Source: Anastatus disparis
Lineage: Eukaryota; Arthropoda; Insecta; Hymenoptera; Eupelmidae
NCBI GenBank assembly: GCA_017163975.1
Contig: JAFFSR010000097.1
Span: 930,001 to 994,000 of the forward strand
DNA: 64,000 bases
Direction of reading: 5' to 3'
The translations under genes and the position numbers were made by a program. The notes beneath the pieces were generated by a model. It was not told where the DNA came from. It saw nothing but the letters and a program-made list of their open reading frames with translations, and did not search any database. Below, one piece after another: positions 1 through 11,719 of this stretch (the stretch's first letter is position 1; the number at the start of each line of letters is the position of its first letter).

Positions 1-466
1 ATTTTTGTATCATTTAACCGGTGAATTAGAAGCATTAGACTTATTGTATGTTGTGGATTCGACTGTGAAACTAGAGCGTGATCTAGACAAAGAAAAGGAA
101 CTGAACGGAGGAATGAACTGAAGGTTCAAGATATTGTGGTGTATGGAATTGACGCAAATTGTCGTACAGGGTTGCTGTAAATAATGGATCCAACGGAATC
201 GTTAAATAAAATAAAAGAAATTAGAACGAGTAAAGCAAATTTAACTACTATGTTGGTTAAACAAAAATTGTACTTAATTAGATATCAACCTAATAAAGAA
301 AAAGCAACAATAGTCTGGGATCGTTTTGAAGCATAACTTAGATTGTATGACAACATTCCAGGTGCAATCAAGATAAACGATGCAGATAAAAGGGATTCGT
401 TCTATAATACGATCAGTGATAATGTACCTTAAATGCAACAAACTAACTTTTTGCATAAACATAATA
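1..466 (+). pseudogene. copia-1 gag, 5' part (decayed)
   Basis: Remnant of a Ty1/copia gag. From base 2 a frame runs to about 120 with residues such as ELEALDLLYVVDSTVKLE. From ATG 184 a second stretch reads MDPTESLNKIKEIRTSKAN, then MLVKQKLYLIRYQPNKEKA and RLYDNIPGAIK, with in-frame stops near 334 and 430. The pattern of 'short helix, QKLYLIRYQP, then a threshold-like N-P segment' resembles the UBN2/gag domain of copia elements. The frame continues after the transposon at 467-4178, because bases up to 466 joined to 4183 onward stay open. The DNA transposon therefore landed inside this gag. The 5' LTR must lie before the window. Assignment to copia rests mainly on the zinc knuckle, integrase and RT downstream. 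Confidence 0.6.
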
Positions 467-1010
467 GGCTGATTCCATTTCAAATCGAACAGTCAGTATA
501 CACTCAAGTCACCAATTACTACGCTAATGGAGTACGTTATTCTACCCTAAAAATAAGGGTATACGTATTATTTTATTTTGCTGAAATATCAAAATTGCAT
601 CAGATATGCACTTTTAAAAATTGCATACAAAAACTAAATGTTAAAACTGAAAATGTTGAGAATAACTTTAGAGGGCTATCGTTTTACCAATTTTCAATGA
701 ATTTTGGTAAACCTTATTTTGTTTTATTATGTTTTAAGCTCTCTTTAATTCAGTGCAAGAAATTTCAAAAAAGACTAAAAATTGACTAAGATATGTGCAT
801 TTTACCAAAAAATGCACTTTTTATGTACATGCATTTTTCTCGAAAAACCCATTTTTTTTTGCTGAAATTTTTTGTGCTCATAGAGAACCGAATCATCTAT
901 CTAATGGTACTTGGTTGATCTCGTACTTATTTGTTTGAAGCGAGAAAAAAAATTCACAAATTTTATTGGTGAAAAATTTTTGTATATACGTTCGAAAGTC
1001 TCAAGCAATG
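467..1010 (+). repeat. left terminal inverted repeat of copy A
   Basis: Matches the reverse complement of 3637-4178 over about 540 bp with scattered differences. It contains apparent short open frames, but these are shared by both TIRs and are not genes. An AT dinucleotide run follows at 1085-1113, and a similar run lies at the equivalent place in copy B. Confidence 0.85.
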
Positions 1011-1081
1011 TTCATTCCTACGCTGTCGCATGCTTCGCTCATTATTTGTTTACCTTTGTATGTATGTATATATCATCAATA

Positions 1082-1120
<39 letters not shown>

Positions 1121-1350
1121 TCGTAATATAAAAATAAATATTAAAAAATGGAAAATAATAATTCTATTCGTGTATATCTATATTATGTATGTTTCGATGT
1201 ACAGACAATAGGAGGCTCATTTGCGGACAAATACCTCGCGTAACCAAAACAGCATATTAGAATTGTTATATACAAGCTAGTTATTCTTACGTCTGCTTTG
1301 AAAGGTACTTTTCGGACTCGTGAAAAAGTAAACAAAACTCTGCAATTACG

Positions 1351-3487
1351 ATGTCCGAAATTCACTCTTCTACAAGAATTCGATGTCCCGATTTTTTTCA
1401 AATGCATAAGAAGGTAGTTTATAAAAGCAGAAATTTACGTTTTGGACCGTTGGAAGATTTGGCCATTAATTTGGCACAGCTTTATCCAGACTTAAAGATA
1501 CTGCCCTCTACTAATGTATGCAAAATTCGCCATGAACGCACATCAAAAATGATTTTAAGTGATCTTGAATCTACATCTGAAAATGAAATCACTGAACTTT
1601 TTAGCGGAAAACATGATGATTTTATCCCCAAGACACCCGAACGAATACAGGAATTAAACGAGAGTATTAATACAATTTTACCTCAATGCGTCTCGCCGCT
1701 CAAAAGAAAAACTGCAATACCTAAAAATTTAACAGAAAATTACGTATCTAAAAAGAAAAAATCTTTAATTTCAGCTCTTTCTGCTACTGTCGGAAGTAAA
1801 TTAGAAGATGCGTATGGCATTTCAGTTGAATCAATAGAATCGGACAAAAGTTCGACTGAAAACTATTGGAACGAATTTGTAGAAAATTTTAAATCGGCTT
1901 TAGAAAAATGTTCTTCTGTTTCGGAGAAAATAAAACTTCTAACTCTACTACCTTCAAAATTAAGCAAAATAAAAATTTGCTCACTATTACCGAATATAAG
2001 CGAGTATATGATAAATAAATCAAGAAATCTCGTGAAAAATGAAGGAGTTTATTTGGAGCCAGATTCATATACTGGTCATCCTATTGATGAAAATACAAAA
2101 AATATCGCTATGGAATATTTTTTAAATGATGATTTTCACTGTAGTAGACAAAGTCCAAATAAATCCGATGTTGTTACTGTTAAAGTTAATAATACAAAAA
2201 CTAAAAAAGTTAAACGGTGTCTTACTCGAAGCTTAAAAGAAACATATAGTCAATCAAGACAAGAAAATCCAAACTTACAAATAGGAAAATCGAAATTCTA
2301 TAGTCTAAGACCAAGTTTCGTCTTAAAAGCCCTGTGAAGGAACTTGTCTTTGTGTACATTGCGAAAATTTTGAACTGTTTCTTACAAGTTTAATTCGTTT
2401 TAGAGGCGATAATAATTCTGAATTAGATTTAATTCGTTCAGAAATAACTAACGCAATGTTGTGTTCTGAACCATCTGATTCGTGTTTCTTGCAAGAATGC
2501 AATTATTGCTCCGGTAGTGAGGGTATCACATTAAAATTGTTAAAACTGAAAGAAAATTGGGAAGATGAAATTACGTTTGCTTTGTGGGATAATGGTAATC
2601 TTATCAAACAAACAGTAAGCTTATCAGTTTTTAAAGAAAAATTTTCAATCTGCGCACTAAAAGCAAGTACTCATGTATACATAAAAAATATTCAACGTGG
2701 AGCTATGAAAAAAGAAAAAGAAGAAGATAAAGCTGATCCTACTAAGTTAATTATCCACGTTGATTTTGCAGAAAATTGGTCTGTAATAAATAATAAAGCG
2801 GTTCAGGGAAATCATTGGGTAAATAACCAAATTTCTATTTTTACTGCAGTCTATTACCAAGGAGAGATAACGCAAAGCTTTGCGATCGTTAGTGACGACA
2901 AAAAGCATGATACTGCATATGCGCTATTAGCAATAAATAAAATTATCGATCTTATGAAAAATGATTTAGTTACTAAAGTCACTATTATATCAGATGGAGC
3001 TGCAAGCCAATTTAAAAATCGTTTTCAGCTACATGAATTAAAACATTTTTCTTATCAAATGAAATGGTTATTTTCTGCGACTGGTCATGGGAAAGGAGCC
3101 GTTAATGGAATAGGTGGGCTTCTAAAGCATTATGCTACTTCACATAACTTAGAAAGAGTTCATGAAGAATCGATACAAAATGCTGACGATTTTATAATTT
3201 GGGTTCAAAAGTACACCAGTGCAATCAAAATCATATTATTACCAATAAATGAGATTGAAAAATTTAGAAAAGAAAAAAATATTGAATGGAGTACAGTTCC
3301 TAAATATAATGGGATTCAAAAAAGTCATATGTGGTTAAAACAATTTGGGGAATTGAAATCGCATATATTTGTTGGCAGAACAGCTATACATGCACTGACT
3401 AAAGTGAAAGACAAGAAAAAAAAAGTCAAACGTCGTAAGGCTACACTTAGAACTAAAAATAATAAGTGCAAAAATAAAAAAAAGTAA
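1351..3487 (+). pseudogene. transposase-like protein of copy A (one frameshift)
   Basis: Two open segments, 1351-2337 and 2456-3487, are parts of one protein of about 710 residues; the bases between them are open in the second frame, so a single frameshift near 2325-2335 separates them. The N-terminus has Cys pairs (RCPDFFQMHKK, then STNVCK with a CxxC in copy B) that look like a zinc-binding module. A Cys-rich patch (TCLCVHCENF; later CFLQECNYC) follows near the middle. The C-terminal half has an RNase-H-like DDE core pattern: IIHVDFAENW, then IISDGAASQFKNR, then TGHGKGAVNGIGG. The C-terminal tail is strongly basic (KKKKVKRRK). Copy B encodes the same protein, which is evidence of past selection. 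The function is inferred to be transposition. I do not recognise the superfamily with certainty. Confidence 0.7.
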
Positions 3488-3636
3488 TTATTTATAATTA
3501 TATTTTTGACGCATCCCAACAGTGAGAGGCAAGGGGAACTCACTTTAAAAAAGCACCCTGAAGGGAACAGAAACCTTCTACCTCCACGTCGTTGTTCCTG
3601 GGTAATGCTAAAAAAAGGATAGTGTTTAAATCTACA

Positions 3637-4178
3637 TTGCTTAAAATTTCCGAACGTATATACAAAAATTTTTCACCAATAAAATTTGTGAATTTATTTT
3701 CTCGCTTCAAACAAATAAGTACGGGATCAACCAAGTACCATTAGATAGGTAATTTGGTCCTCTATGAGCACAAAAAATTTCAGCGAAAAAAAATGGGTTT
3801 TTCGATAAAAATGCATGTGCATAAAAAGTGCATTTTTTGGTAAAATGCACGTATCTTAGTCATTTTTTAGTCTTTTTTGAAATTTCTTGCACTGAATTAA
3901 AGAGAGCTTAAAACATAATAAAACAAAATAAGGTTTACCAAAATTCTTTGAAAATTGGTAAAGCGATAGCCCTCTAAAGTTGTTCTCAACATTTTCAGTT
4001 TTAACATTTAGTTTTTGTATGCAATTTTCAAAAGTGCATATCTGATGCAATTTTGATATTTCAACAAAATAAAAAAATACGTACACCCTTATTTTTAGGG
4101 TAGAATAACATACTCCATTAGCGCAGTAATTGGTGACTTGAGTGTATACTGACTGTTCGATTTAAAATGGAATCAGCC
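3637..4178 (-). repeat. right terminal inverted repeat of copy A
   Basis: Inverted match of 467-1010, ending GGAATCAGCC at 4178 and followed by the AATA duplication. Confidence 0.85.
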
Positions 4179-4536
4179 AATACGGGAAAGGATTTTGATT
4201 ACAAACAATTAAAAAATTATATTTTACAGTTAGATGCGATGAAACTGATGGGCAGAAGGAGATAAGTTTCCATGATAAGGGAAGAAGGAGCTGCTGCCAC
4301 GCATACAACTTAAAAGGACCGGTACTTTAAATGTGGTGTCCTAGGGCATCATGCTTACGAGTGCCGCAACGAGGGCTTGATGTGCTACAAATGTAGAGGG
4401 TGCGAAGAACACACCGCCGCCAATTGCCCTTACAATAAAGATAAGCCAGATGGACAAGACAATAAAAGGTATGATAGTAGAATATTTAGACGGGGTAATC
4501 ATAATCATAAAAACTTTAGTAGATTAAACAAGAAAC

Positions 4537-4567
<31 letters not shown>

Positions 4568-7503
4568 TCACGTTCCAATGAAATATTTTTATCAGGAATT
4601 TATAACAAACCTTTCTGGATCATTGGATTCCAACTCAACGATAAAGCTAACATTAAGACGGACAACTCTGCAAATATAATCGCTTATATAGCGAATAATA
4701 AATATAAATACTTAACTAGAAGTGTTACTAAGAAACTAGAAAACAGAGGGAGAGAGATACCAGCTGATGATGAAGGAGATTTCTTTCAAACTACTGATGC
4801 CAATAAAACAACTAGTGATAGGAAGATTACTACGGAAATAATATCAGAAGAGAAAGACTCAGGTAAATTAGATGAGAATGCAGATAACTATCATGAAAAA
4901 TGCAATCTAGCCAATCTCTGGCATATTAGACTAGGTCATGCTTCACTGGAGTATCTCAAAGAAGTTCAAAAACAAAAACCTAGATCTGAAGTACTGCCCC
5001 TCTCCTCAACGAGAAAACGAGCGATGGCTCCGTTGCAAATAGTACACAGTGATACAATGGGACCAATTAGTTTAGAAAGCTATCCAAAAGGCTATCGCTT
5101 TATAGTAGTGTTTATTAATGATTTATCTAGATTAGCCATGGAATATCCAATTAGAAATGGGTCTGAAGCGGGAAAGTGTCTGGATTCATTCATCATCAGC
5201 ACAAGAGGCTTAATTAGAAGTGACACAAAATTTTGCTATTTAGGATGCGATTAAGAAACGGAATTCACCAGAGGCAGCACCACAGATATATTGAAATTGG
5301 AGTAGAATTATAGCTAGCTAGTCCTGACACTCTTCAACACAGTATAGTGACAGAACGCTTTAACCAAACTATTCAAAAGAAGGTAAGAGATCTTATTTTT
5401 GATTCAGGAATCTCAGAGAGCATGTGAAATCTAGCGTTGTAAACATGTGCACGCGCACACCTCACAAGTCCAATGATATGGTTGCTCCTTAACAAAACTT
5501 AATCTAGAAGCTAAAATCAACTTGATACGGCTAAAACAATTTAGATGCGCTGCTTACATTAAAATCCAAAGGAAAACGGGTCCAAAATCTAGTCCACTAG
5601 GAAAACGAGTTATTCTTATTGGTTATACAGACACAGGATACATCTTTATTGATCCCAAAGAAAGAAAGTATCATAAAAGTCGAGATGTGAAGTTCGATGA
5701 GTCAAAAGTACTTAGAGATATTCATGCTAAAAATGAATTAACAGAATGGCATAGTCCATCAGAAATTAACCAAGAAACTTGGTTTACACAGCAAAATGAA
5801 AATGAGAATGAACAAGAAAAACAAGCAGAAATAGAGGGAGAACAAAAACGAAAAAGAGGCAGACCAAGAAAAGAAAATTAGAGGAAGAAATTCATCATGT
5901 TTTTCAAGCACATCTACATCGTGATCCAGTTTCATACAGAAAAGCAATGGCCTCATTTGACAAAGAAAATTGGAATGAAGCAGTTAAAGCAGAATTAAAC
6001 TCTATGAACAAAAATAATGTCTGGAAAATAGTAAAAAGACTGACTTCAACTGATGGCAAAAGAAGCAGCATTGTAGATTCTAGATGGGTTTTTAAACGTA
6101 AAATAGAATCAAGTGGTGAAATCGTATACAAAGAACAACTAGTAATTCAAGTATTTAAGGATAAAAATTTCTACGATTTAAGCGAAACATATGCACCAGT
6201 TTCAAGAATGCAAATAATTAGAGCATGTCTTGCTATTATAAATATAACCTAGATGTGTGCCAGCTTGACGTGAAAAATGCATTCTTCAATGGTACTATTG
6301 ATGAGAAATTTTACACGGAAATACCGGATTAATAGTCACAAATGAGGTGAAAGAACAAAAGTTTGTAAAATAGAAAAAGCCCTATATTGACTTAAGATTA
6401 GTCCAAGGAGATGGAAGGAGCGCTTCGTTCAGACAGCAAACAAAATTAGATTAACAACGCATGAAATTAAACCATGTTTATTTACTTGGACGGATGGTGA
6501 TAAGTTCTTAATATTATTATTATATGTAAATGACATGCTTATAGTTAGCAATGATGTAAGAAAATTAGAAGAGATAAAGTTAAAATTGATGCAAGAATTT
6601 GAAATGAAGGATCTAGGTGAGCCAAGAAATTTTTAGGAATTAAATTAGAACGAGATGAGCGAAACAAAACTCCAACATTAACTCTTGAAGAGTGTACTGC
6701 TGATTTGCTGAGGAGGTTGGGTTTTTCAGGGATCGGACCACAACGAACGCCTATGGTTGCTAACCGGGTCAAATAGAATTAGAAGAGAGAGAGAGAAGAA
6801 AGTCCAGATGAAGGGTCAGATCGGCTGACTATGGAAAGTGTACCATATCGTAAAGCAGTAGGTTCTCTGTTATGCCTGGCAACTGCAATTAGACCATATA
6901 ACATGTATACGAAGAGTGTTTGGAGTGGATATCAATTCAATCCTACCATGAATGAATGGAACATTGTTGAAGGAGCCTGTGGTTATTTGAAGTGTACAAG
7001 GGATAAAGGAGTCATTTTTGGAGGAAAAGCCGAAGAAATGCATGAATATTCTGATGCAAGTTTTGCTGATGTCAAAGGAGCCTTAACTACCAGTGGTTAT
7101 GTAATAAGATTGTTCAAGGATCCTATTGCTTGGAAAACGCACAGACAACGTTACGTATCACTATAAACATGCCAGGCGGAATATGTTTCAATGAGTGAAG
7201 CGTGTCAAGAAATGGTGTCGCTGCAAAATTCAATTAGATTAGTTATAAATATAGACTTATTGCCAATGACCTTATGATGTGACAACAATGCTGCAATTCA
7301 AAGTTCTAAGGTCAGCTGCAGTAAAATTCTAAGCCACATGATTGAAGTTAAAGAACATTATGTTAGGGAATGTAGAACAAGAAATTTAATTAGAGTAAAG
7401 TGGATACCATCAAAAGATCAAATAGCGGATATTTTTACCAAACCTCTATCTTCTGATTTACATAATAAATTGATAAGATTAATATTAAATTATGACGAGT
7501 AAA
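4179..7503 (+). pseudogene. copia-1 gag zinc knuckles, integrase, RT and RNase H (decayed)
   Basis: Continuation of copia-1. Around 4322-4430 are two CCHC knuckles: the first has Tyr in place of the first Cys (YFKCGVLGHHAYEC), the second is CYKCRGCEEHTAANC. Integrase follows: WHIRLGHAS near 4920, IVHSDTMGP near 5040, GCD before a stop near 5250, and [11 protein letters not shown] near 5355. Next are a C-terminal integrase segment (5522-5881) and RT (5947-6570) with SRWVFKRKI, CQLDVKNAFFNG and LLLYVNDMLIV, in which the usual YVDD is YVND. RNase H follows, with EYSDASFADVKG near 7045 and NNAAIQSSK near 7285, ending at the stop near 7501. Many stops and frameshifts are present, so this copy cannot code for a working polyprotein. 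Confidence 0.85.
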
Positions 7504-7562
7504 ACCTTTTGATTGATCATTATTTATTATTTGTTTCAGATAAGAAGTGAGGCTGAGCTACT

Positions 7563-7860
7563 GCGAGAGGGAGTGTTGGATATGGCGCAGGGCGCTCAGT
7601 ATTATATAGGTTGAACTTTACGTAGCCGTGAAGTTGTATACCCCCACTATTCTCTAACGTCAGTCTCAGTCAACTGTCTATCGGCACGTCTCGTCTTGTC
7701 AGTCAGAGTGCGCACCTTCATTCGTACAGTTCAGCGTTTTGATATTTTCTCTAATAAAAAGCTTTTCTTTTTTTCTATAATAACTATTTAAGAAAGTATA
7801 TTATATTTTCATTTATTTAAATTAGATCAGTAAATTAGAATTATTTGTTTTGCACATTGA
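7563..7860 (+). repeat. copia-1 polypurine tract and 3' LTR (right end uncertain)
   Basis: A purine-rich tract GCGAGAGGGAG (7563-7573) is followed by TGTTGGATATGG at 7574, the typical start of a copia LTR. An AATAAA signal lies at about 7753. No second LTR is inside the window, so the right end cannot be fixed; it should lie between about 7800 and 7900. Confidence 0.6.
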
Positions 7861-8094
7861 CGGGTTATTATTACATATAATAAATTATTCAATAAGGTAC
7901 TTTGTTACTTGTGTTTTATTTAGAAAATCACCCAAATAAACTGCAACTATTTCAATATTTAGTGACTTTTATAAATTTTTATTAGTATGTAAATTTAAAA
8001 TACAAACATATTTTTTTTATGAGTTTATTATAATATTGAAAATAATATTGAGAATTTTAAATAATGATTTTTCATTATTTTTTTCTCTAATACT
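7861..8094. other. AT-rich spacer
   Basis: AT-rich sequence between the copia-1 LTR and the helicase remnant. It may include the 3' end of the Helitron fragment. I see no gene, hairpin or terminal signature that fixes a boundary. Confidence 0.4.
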
Positions 8095-9353
8095 TCTTCC
8101 CATACAATATTTTTTATAAAATTTTCATTTCCATTTTTATTTTGTAAAAAATTTCTTTACTATTTTTTACTTTTGATAACGCTACATATGATTGACTATG
8201 TGAAAATAAAGGTTTATTTAAATATATTCCTACGTTTTCAAAACTTTGGCCTTGAGCTTTATTAGTGGTCATTGCAAATGCTCAACAAATTAGAAATTGC
8301 CTACGGTATAATATAAATCGTAACGATGTTTGTTTACTTGTATCTAAAATTATTCTTGATATAAATACAATTGAACCTTCTTTATTACCAGTAATGATTT
8401 CAGCTTCTATATTAAATTTAAATAAATCAATAATTTTTAACCGAGTACCATTACATAGTCCGTCAGTTACACTTAAATTTCTTATTAACATTATAATCGC
8501 ATTTTTTTTAAGAATTAATTGATGTACTGGAAACCCTGGAAATCGTAATGAATTTAAATATTCAATTGGAAACTTTAATTCAACATCTATTTCAGTTCGA
8601 TCAATACCTACGTGTTTTGCGTAATCAATGCTATAATATTCAACTGCATTTGAGTTAGTTTTATTTAAAATTTTATCATTGATAATATATATGTCTTCAT
8701 TATGTGATAAAAGTATTATTTTATCAGATAAATTTTCTTTTAAATCTATATTATTACCATATATTTTTGTACATATATCTTTTGTTTTCCGATTTTCAGG
8801 AATTTCCAATGATGTAATTAAACCACTTCCAATTTTTAATAAAAAATTCGCACAATCATCATCATTGTTTCTCATATTTTCTGTTTATTTAAATATTTTA
8901 AAATATATCCAAAATTCTATAAAATTTAAAGTTTTATTTATAATTATTTGTTTTGTTCCATATTTAATGACTGCAAGTGTTTGCATATAATCACCTCCAA
9001 GAATAAGTATTTTATTACCAAAACAGTAATTTATTAATCTACAAATATCTCGAATAAGTTTATCAACAAGTTCTAATGCTTTTTTTGGAACCATAGAAGA
9101 TTCATCCCATAAAATAACATCGCATTCTCTAATTTCTTTTTAATCTGAATCCAAATTGACACTCAAATTTTCTGTATTTTTTAAATCTAAAGGTAATTAG
9201 ATTTCTTTATGACTCGTTGTACCACCAGGTAATAAAATAGATGCAATACCTGTCCAAGCCATTGCTAAAATTTTTTTGTTTTTACTTAAAAAGTAGTGTA
9301 TTAAAACATTGTATAATAATGTTTTTCCCGTACCTCCAGGTCCGGACGTTAAC
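8095..9353 (-). pseudogene. Pif1-like helicase fragment of a Helitron
   Basis: Read on the minus strand from 9353 downwards. The motifs come in Pif1/Helitron order: Walker A SGPGGTGKT (about 9342-9319), AMAWTGIASILLPGGTTSHK, Walker B ILWDESSMVPKKALE (about 9110-9065), ILILGGDYMQTLAVI, NNDDDCANFLLKIGSG (start of the segment 8875-8282), GFPVHQLILKKNAIIMLIRN, then [20 protein letters not shown] (about 8270) and [13 protein letters not shown] (about 8190). There are stops after TTSHKEI, before KEIRECD and before AFAMTTN, plus a frameshift between 8885 and 8875. The Rep/HUH domain that a complete Helitron needs is not visible. The fragment breaks off immediately upstream of Walker A. A related helicase lies at 58744-59433. 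Confidence 0.85.
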
Positions 9354-9440
9354 TAAAATACACAATAAATCGGCTAAAATTAGCTAAAATATTAAATTTT
9401 TAGCTAAAATTCACAATGATTTAGCTAAAATTATCAATAA
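9354..9440. repeat. TAGCTAAAA-type subterminal repeats
   Basis: Four or five iterations of TTAGCTAAAATT-like sequence, resembling the reiterated TAGCTAAAAATA units in the arms of the foldback MITE at 35605-36588. Probably a scrap of a related element. Relationship judged by eye only. Confidence 0.4.
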
Positions 9441-9550
9441 AGAGGAGGGATTAAGGGGTTTTGGGGATTTCGAGAGGGTGACAGCGGTTGCGGCGAAAAT
9501 CTTTTATAATATATAAAATTGTAAATCTTTCATAATATATTATTGTAGAG

Positions 9551-9760
9551 TTCAGTGGAGTAGTGGCTAAGGCGCGTGACTCGTATTCCCGTTGGCGCGG
9601 GATCGATTCCCCGTCTGGTCGCTTTTTCGCTGTCTCTGCCGTGGGCTGACACCACGTTAAATAATACGTCAAATTATGTTGTTTTAAAAATGAATTTCTA
9701 TGTGTTAAAAAGGGCAGTAATGCCCGTAGATATAATAAAAAAAAAAAAAAAAAAAAAAAT
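9551..9760 (+). mobile_element. tRNA-derived SINE with poly-A tail
   Basis: The head carries a perfect RNA polymerase III A box TGGCTAAGGCG (9564-9574) and B box GGATCGATTCC (9600-9610), spaced as in tRNA-like heads. A unique body of about 120 bp follows, with a self-complementary stretch GGGCAGTAATGCCC. The element ends in about 20 uninterrupted A residues near 9740-9759. It is not a functional tRNA gene, because acceptor and anticodon stems are not convincing. No clear target-site duplication was found by eye. Confidence 0.65.
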
Positions 9761-9774
9761 ATAGATAGATATAG

Positions 9775-10237
9775 ACCGTGTATACACACATAAACTTATA
9801 CGCCTCTATAAACCTGCTTATACACAAAAACCTACCCAAAATTACATATTCACATACACACACACTCATACATATACGCACATTTATTTACACACAATTA
9901 CGTAAACATGTACACACACACCTACTCTTCTACACATTCTTTTGCCACCCCTAGATAAAAATTTGATAACACAAAAAGTTTCATAACTCCATAACCAATA
10001 GTCGTAGAATGAAAATTCCAACTCGATTTCAAAGTTTTGATAAAAATCTTCCAAAAACCCTTTTTTTATTTTTAAAATTTACAAACTGACTCCTTTAACA
10101 TCATTATAAAAAAATGAAAAAATTTTAAAAAATTTTGATTTACCTTATATTTGAATAATTTAGGTGTAATCGTCGTAGAGTGGAAAGGTAAAATTGATTT
10201 GAAAGAGTATTTATTAGGCTTTGAAATGAGACATATA
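9775..10237. repeat. CA-rich simple sequence, then AT-rich spacer
   Basis: 9775-9950 is dominated by TACACACA and CATACACAC motifs with scattered substitutions. 9950-10237 is AT-rich with no gene or motif I can support. Confidence 0.5.
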
Positions 10238-10664
10238 ACATTGAATGTGGTGTATCTGAATTAACTAGAGACTGATTTTAGTGAAAAAGAAGCGTTCTTT
10301 TAATTTTGTATATTTAAAAAATTAAGCATCCTAGAAAAAAAAGTGTAAATAGAAAAAAATTGATTTTTTGAATACAGAATATAGATTTACAGCTTAGAAA
10401 TGATTCGAGAAAAAAAAATTTCTTTTTTCTTCTTGTAATATTAAAAATTTAATTTTTTAATGTTATGTAAAAATGAAAAAACATTTTTTTTTTAAATTTA
10501 TTTCTAAGCTGTAAATCTATATTTTGTATCCAAAAAATCAATTTTTTTTTAATAACACTTTTTTTTAGGCTGATTAATTTTTTTAAATATTTGCATTCAA
10601 AAAAAGCCTTATTTTTCACGAAAATCAGTATCTCATTTGTTTAGATGTACCACATTCAACGTTT
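10238..10664. repeat. foldback (palindromic) MITE-like element
   Basis: Left arm features such as TTGAATGTGG (10240s), AGTGTAAATAG and ATAGATTTACAGCTTAGAAA recur in inverted form to the right (TTTCTAAGCTGTAAATCTAT near 10500, CCACATTCAACG near 10650). The centre lies near 10450. It has no coding capacity. Target duplication not resolved. Confidence 0.7.
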
Positions 10665-10879
10665 CACGTCATGGCTGTGTAGGTAAGTCGCAGCAACGAG
10701 AAATGGATATTGATGAATTTTTCCAGATGTCAGAGTATTAGTAGAGAAATTAGCATCGTGAAAACTAAATCAATAAAGTGAGTGTGGGTGGCATATGAGA
10801 AAACTTGAATCACTCGTGTCAAACTACCAGTCGAGGCTGCTCGCAAAGCAATAGGCAACACGGGCAAAATCTGATTTTG

Positions 10880-11480
10880 CCTTGTCAATTCTTAGATAAA
10901 GAGAGTCAATGGACCGCTCAAGTGCAACAGATGCTGGCATCCCGGGCATATAGTGAAGCAATGTACGAGCGAGGTGAATTGATCCAAACTCTGCATAAAG
11001 TATAGAGGAAATGGGCAGAAGATTGTAGAATGCACTGTAAGCATACTGCATTCTATGTGCTGAGACAAAGGATACAAAGTACCACAAACATGTTGCTGAC
11101 AGTGTTAGATGCACACTTTTGAACAAAGCTTGCTAAATAAGAAAAAGACCACAACGTCTATGAAAGTATTGCAACATAATCTTAATTACAGCGCAGGAGC
11201 GCATAATCTGATGCTTCAGTACGTGCATGTTAAATAAATGTGGCCATGATAGCTGACCCATACAAGGCTGAGATCACAGGAACATGGGCCACTGATACAA
11301 CTAGAGAAGCAGCTATTTAACAATGCGGAAACCTCTCATTTCAGGACATGGTCGATAGCTCACGAAGAAGCTATGTAAGAGTAAAACTGGGCAATATACA
11401 CTTTTACAGTTTTTATGCACCTCCCAGACTGGATGACGATCCAGGGCAATTTACGGACTTTCTTGACAGACTAAGTTTTG
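10880..11480 (+). pseudogene. R1-clade LINE fragment (ORF1 zinc knuckles and endonuclease)
   Basis: 10923-10964 encodes a CCHC knuckle CNRCWHPGHIVKQC, followed near 11000 by a damaged second knuckle in which the second Cys is Tyr (CIKYRGNGQKIVEC). This pair is typical of the C-terminus of R1/R2-type ORF1. From ATG 11160 the start of ORF2 reads LQHNLNYSAGAHNLML. After a frameshift it reads IADPYKAEITGTWATD and, further on, YVRVKLGNIHFYSFYAPP and FTDFLDRL: the APE-type endonuclease N-terminal half of R1-clade LINEs. The position that is normally Glu in the EPY motif is Asp here. Stops and a frameshift make it non-functional, and the RT part is missing. Confidence 0.75.
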
Positions 11481-11719
11481 TATATAACAATATATCATAA
11501 CATATAAGTTTAAGACTAGTAATAAATGAAAAATAGGTAATAATATCTGTTTTATAATTAGCTTATTATCCTGTGATCATCGTGAAGCTTGGTCATATAA
11601 AATAATAATGAATTTTATGATTGTATTTAAAGTAAAGGATTGACAATATGATTTTAAATATAGCTTCATTGAAGCTTCAGAATAGGTCACTTTTCTCTGT
11701 CCTTTCCCAATCAAAGTAT

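Larger units (their letters stand above)
467..4178 (+). mobile_element. long-TIR DNA transposon, copy A
   Basis: A 3,712 bp element bounded by inverted termini beginning GGCTGATTCCATTT. It is flanked by a 4 bp direct duplication AATA (463-466 and 4179-4182). The TIRs are about 540 bp. The interior codes for one long transposase-like protein on the plus strand (about 1351-3487). A second copy in the opposite orientation lies at 50394-54341 and is flanked by TTAA. Four-base A/T target duplications recall Kolobok or piggyBac, but AATA would be irregular for both, and I do not recognise the transposase as belonging to either. The element is inserted in the gag of copia-1, so it is younger than that element. 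Confidence 0.85.

Noticed and set aside
433..789. 118-residue frame in the TIR of copy A, with relatives at 3856-4086, 50321-50713 and 54019-54528
   Set aside because: All lie in the terminal inverted repeats and differ in start and end; similarity reflects TIR homology, not a protein.
9551..9625. Functional tRNA gene
   Set aside because: A and B boxes are good, but the acceptor, anticodon and T stems do not pair convincingly and a SINE body plus poly-A follows.
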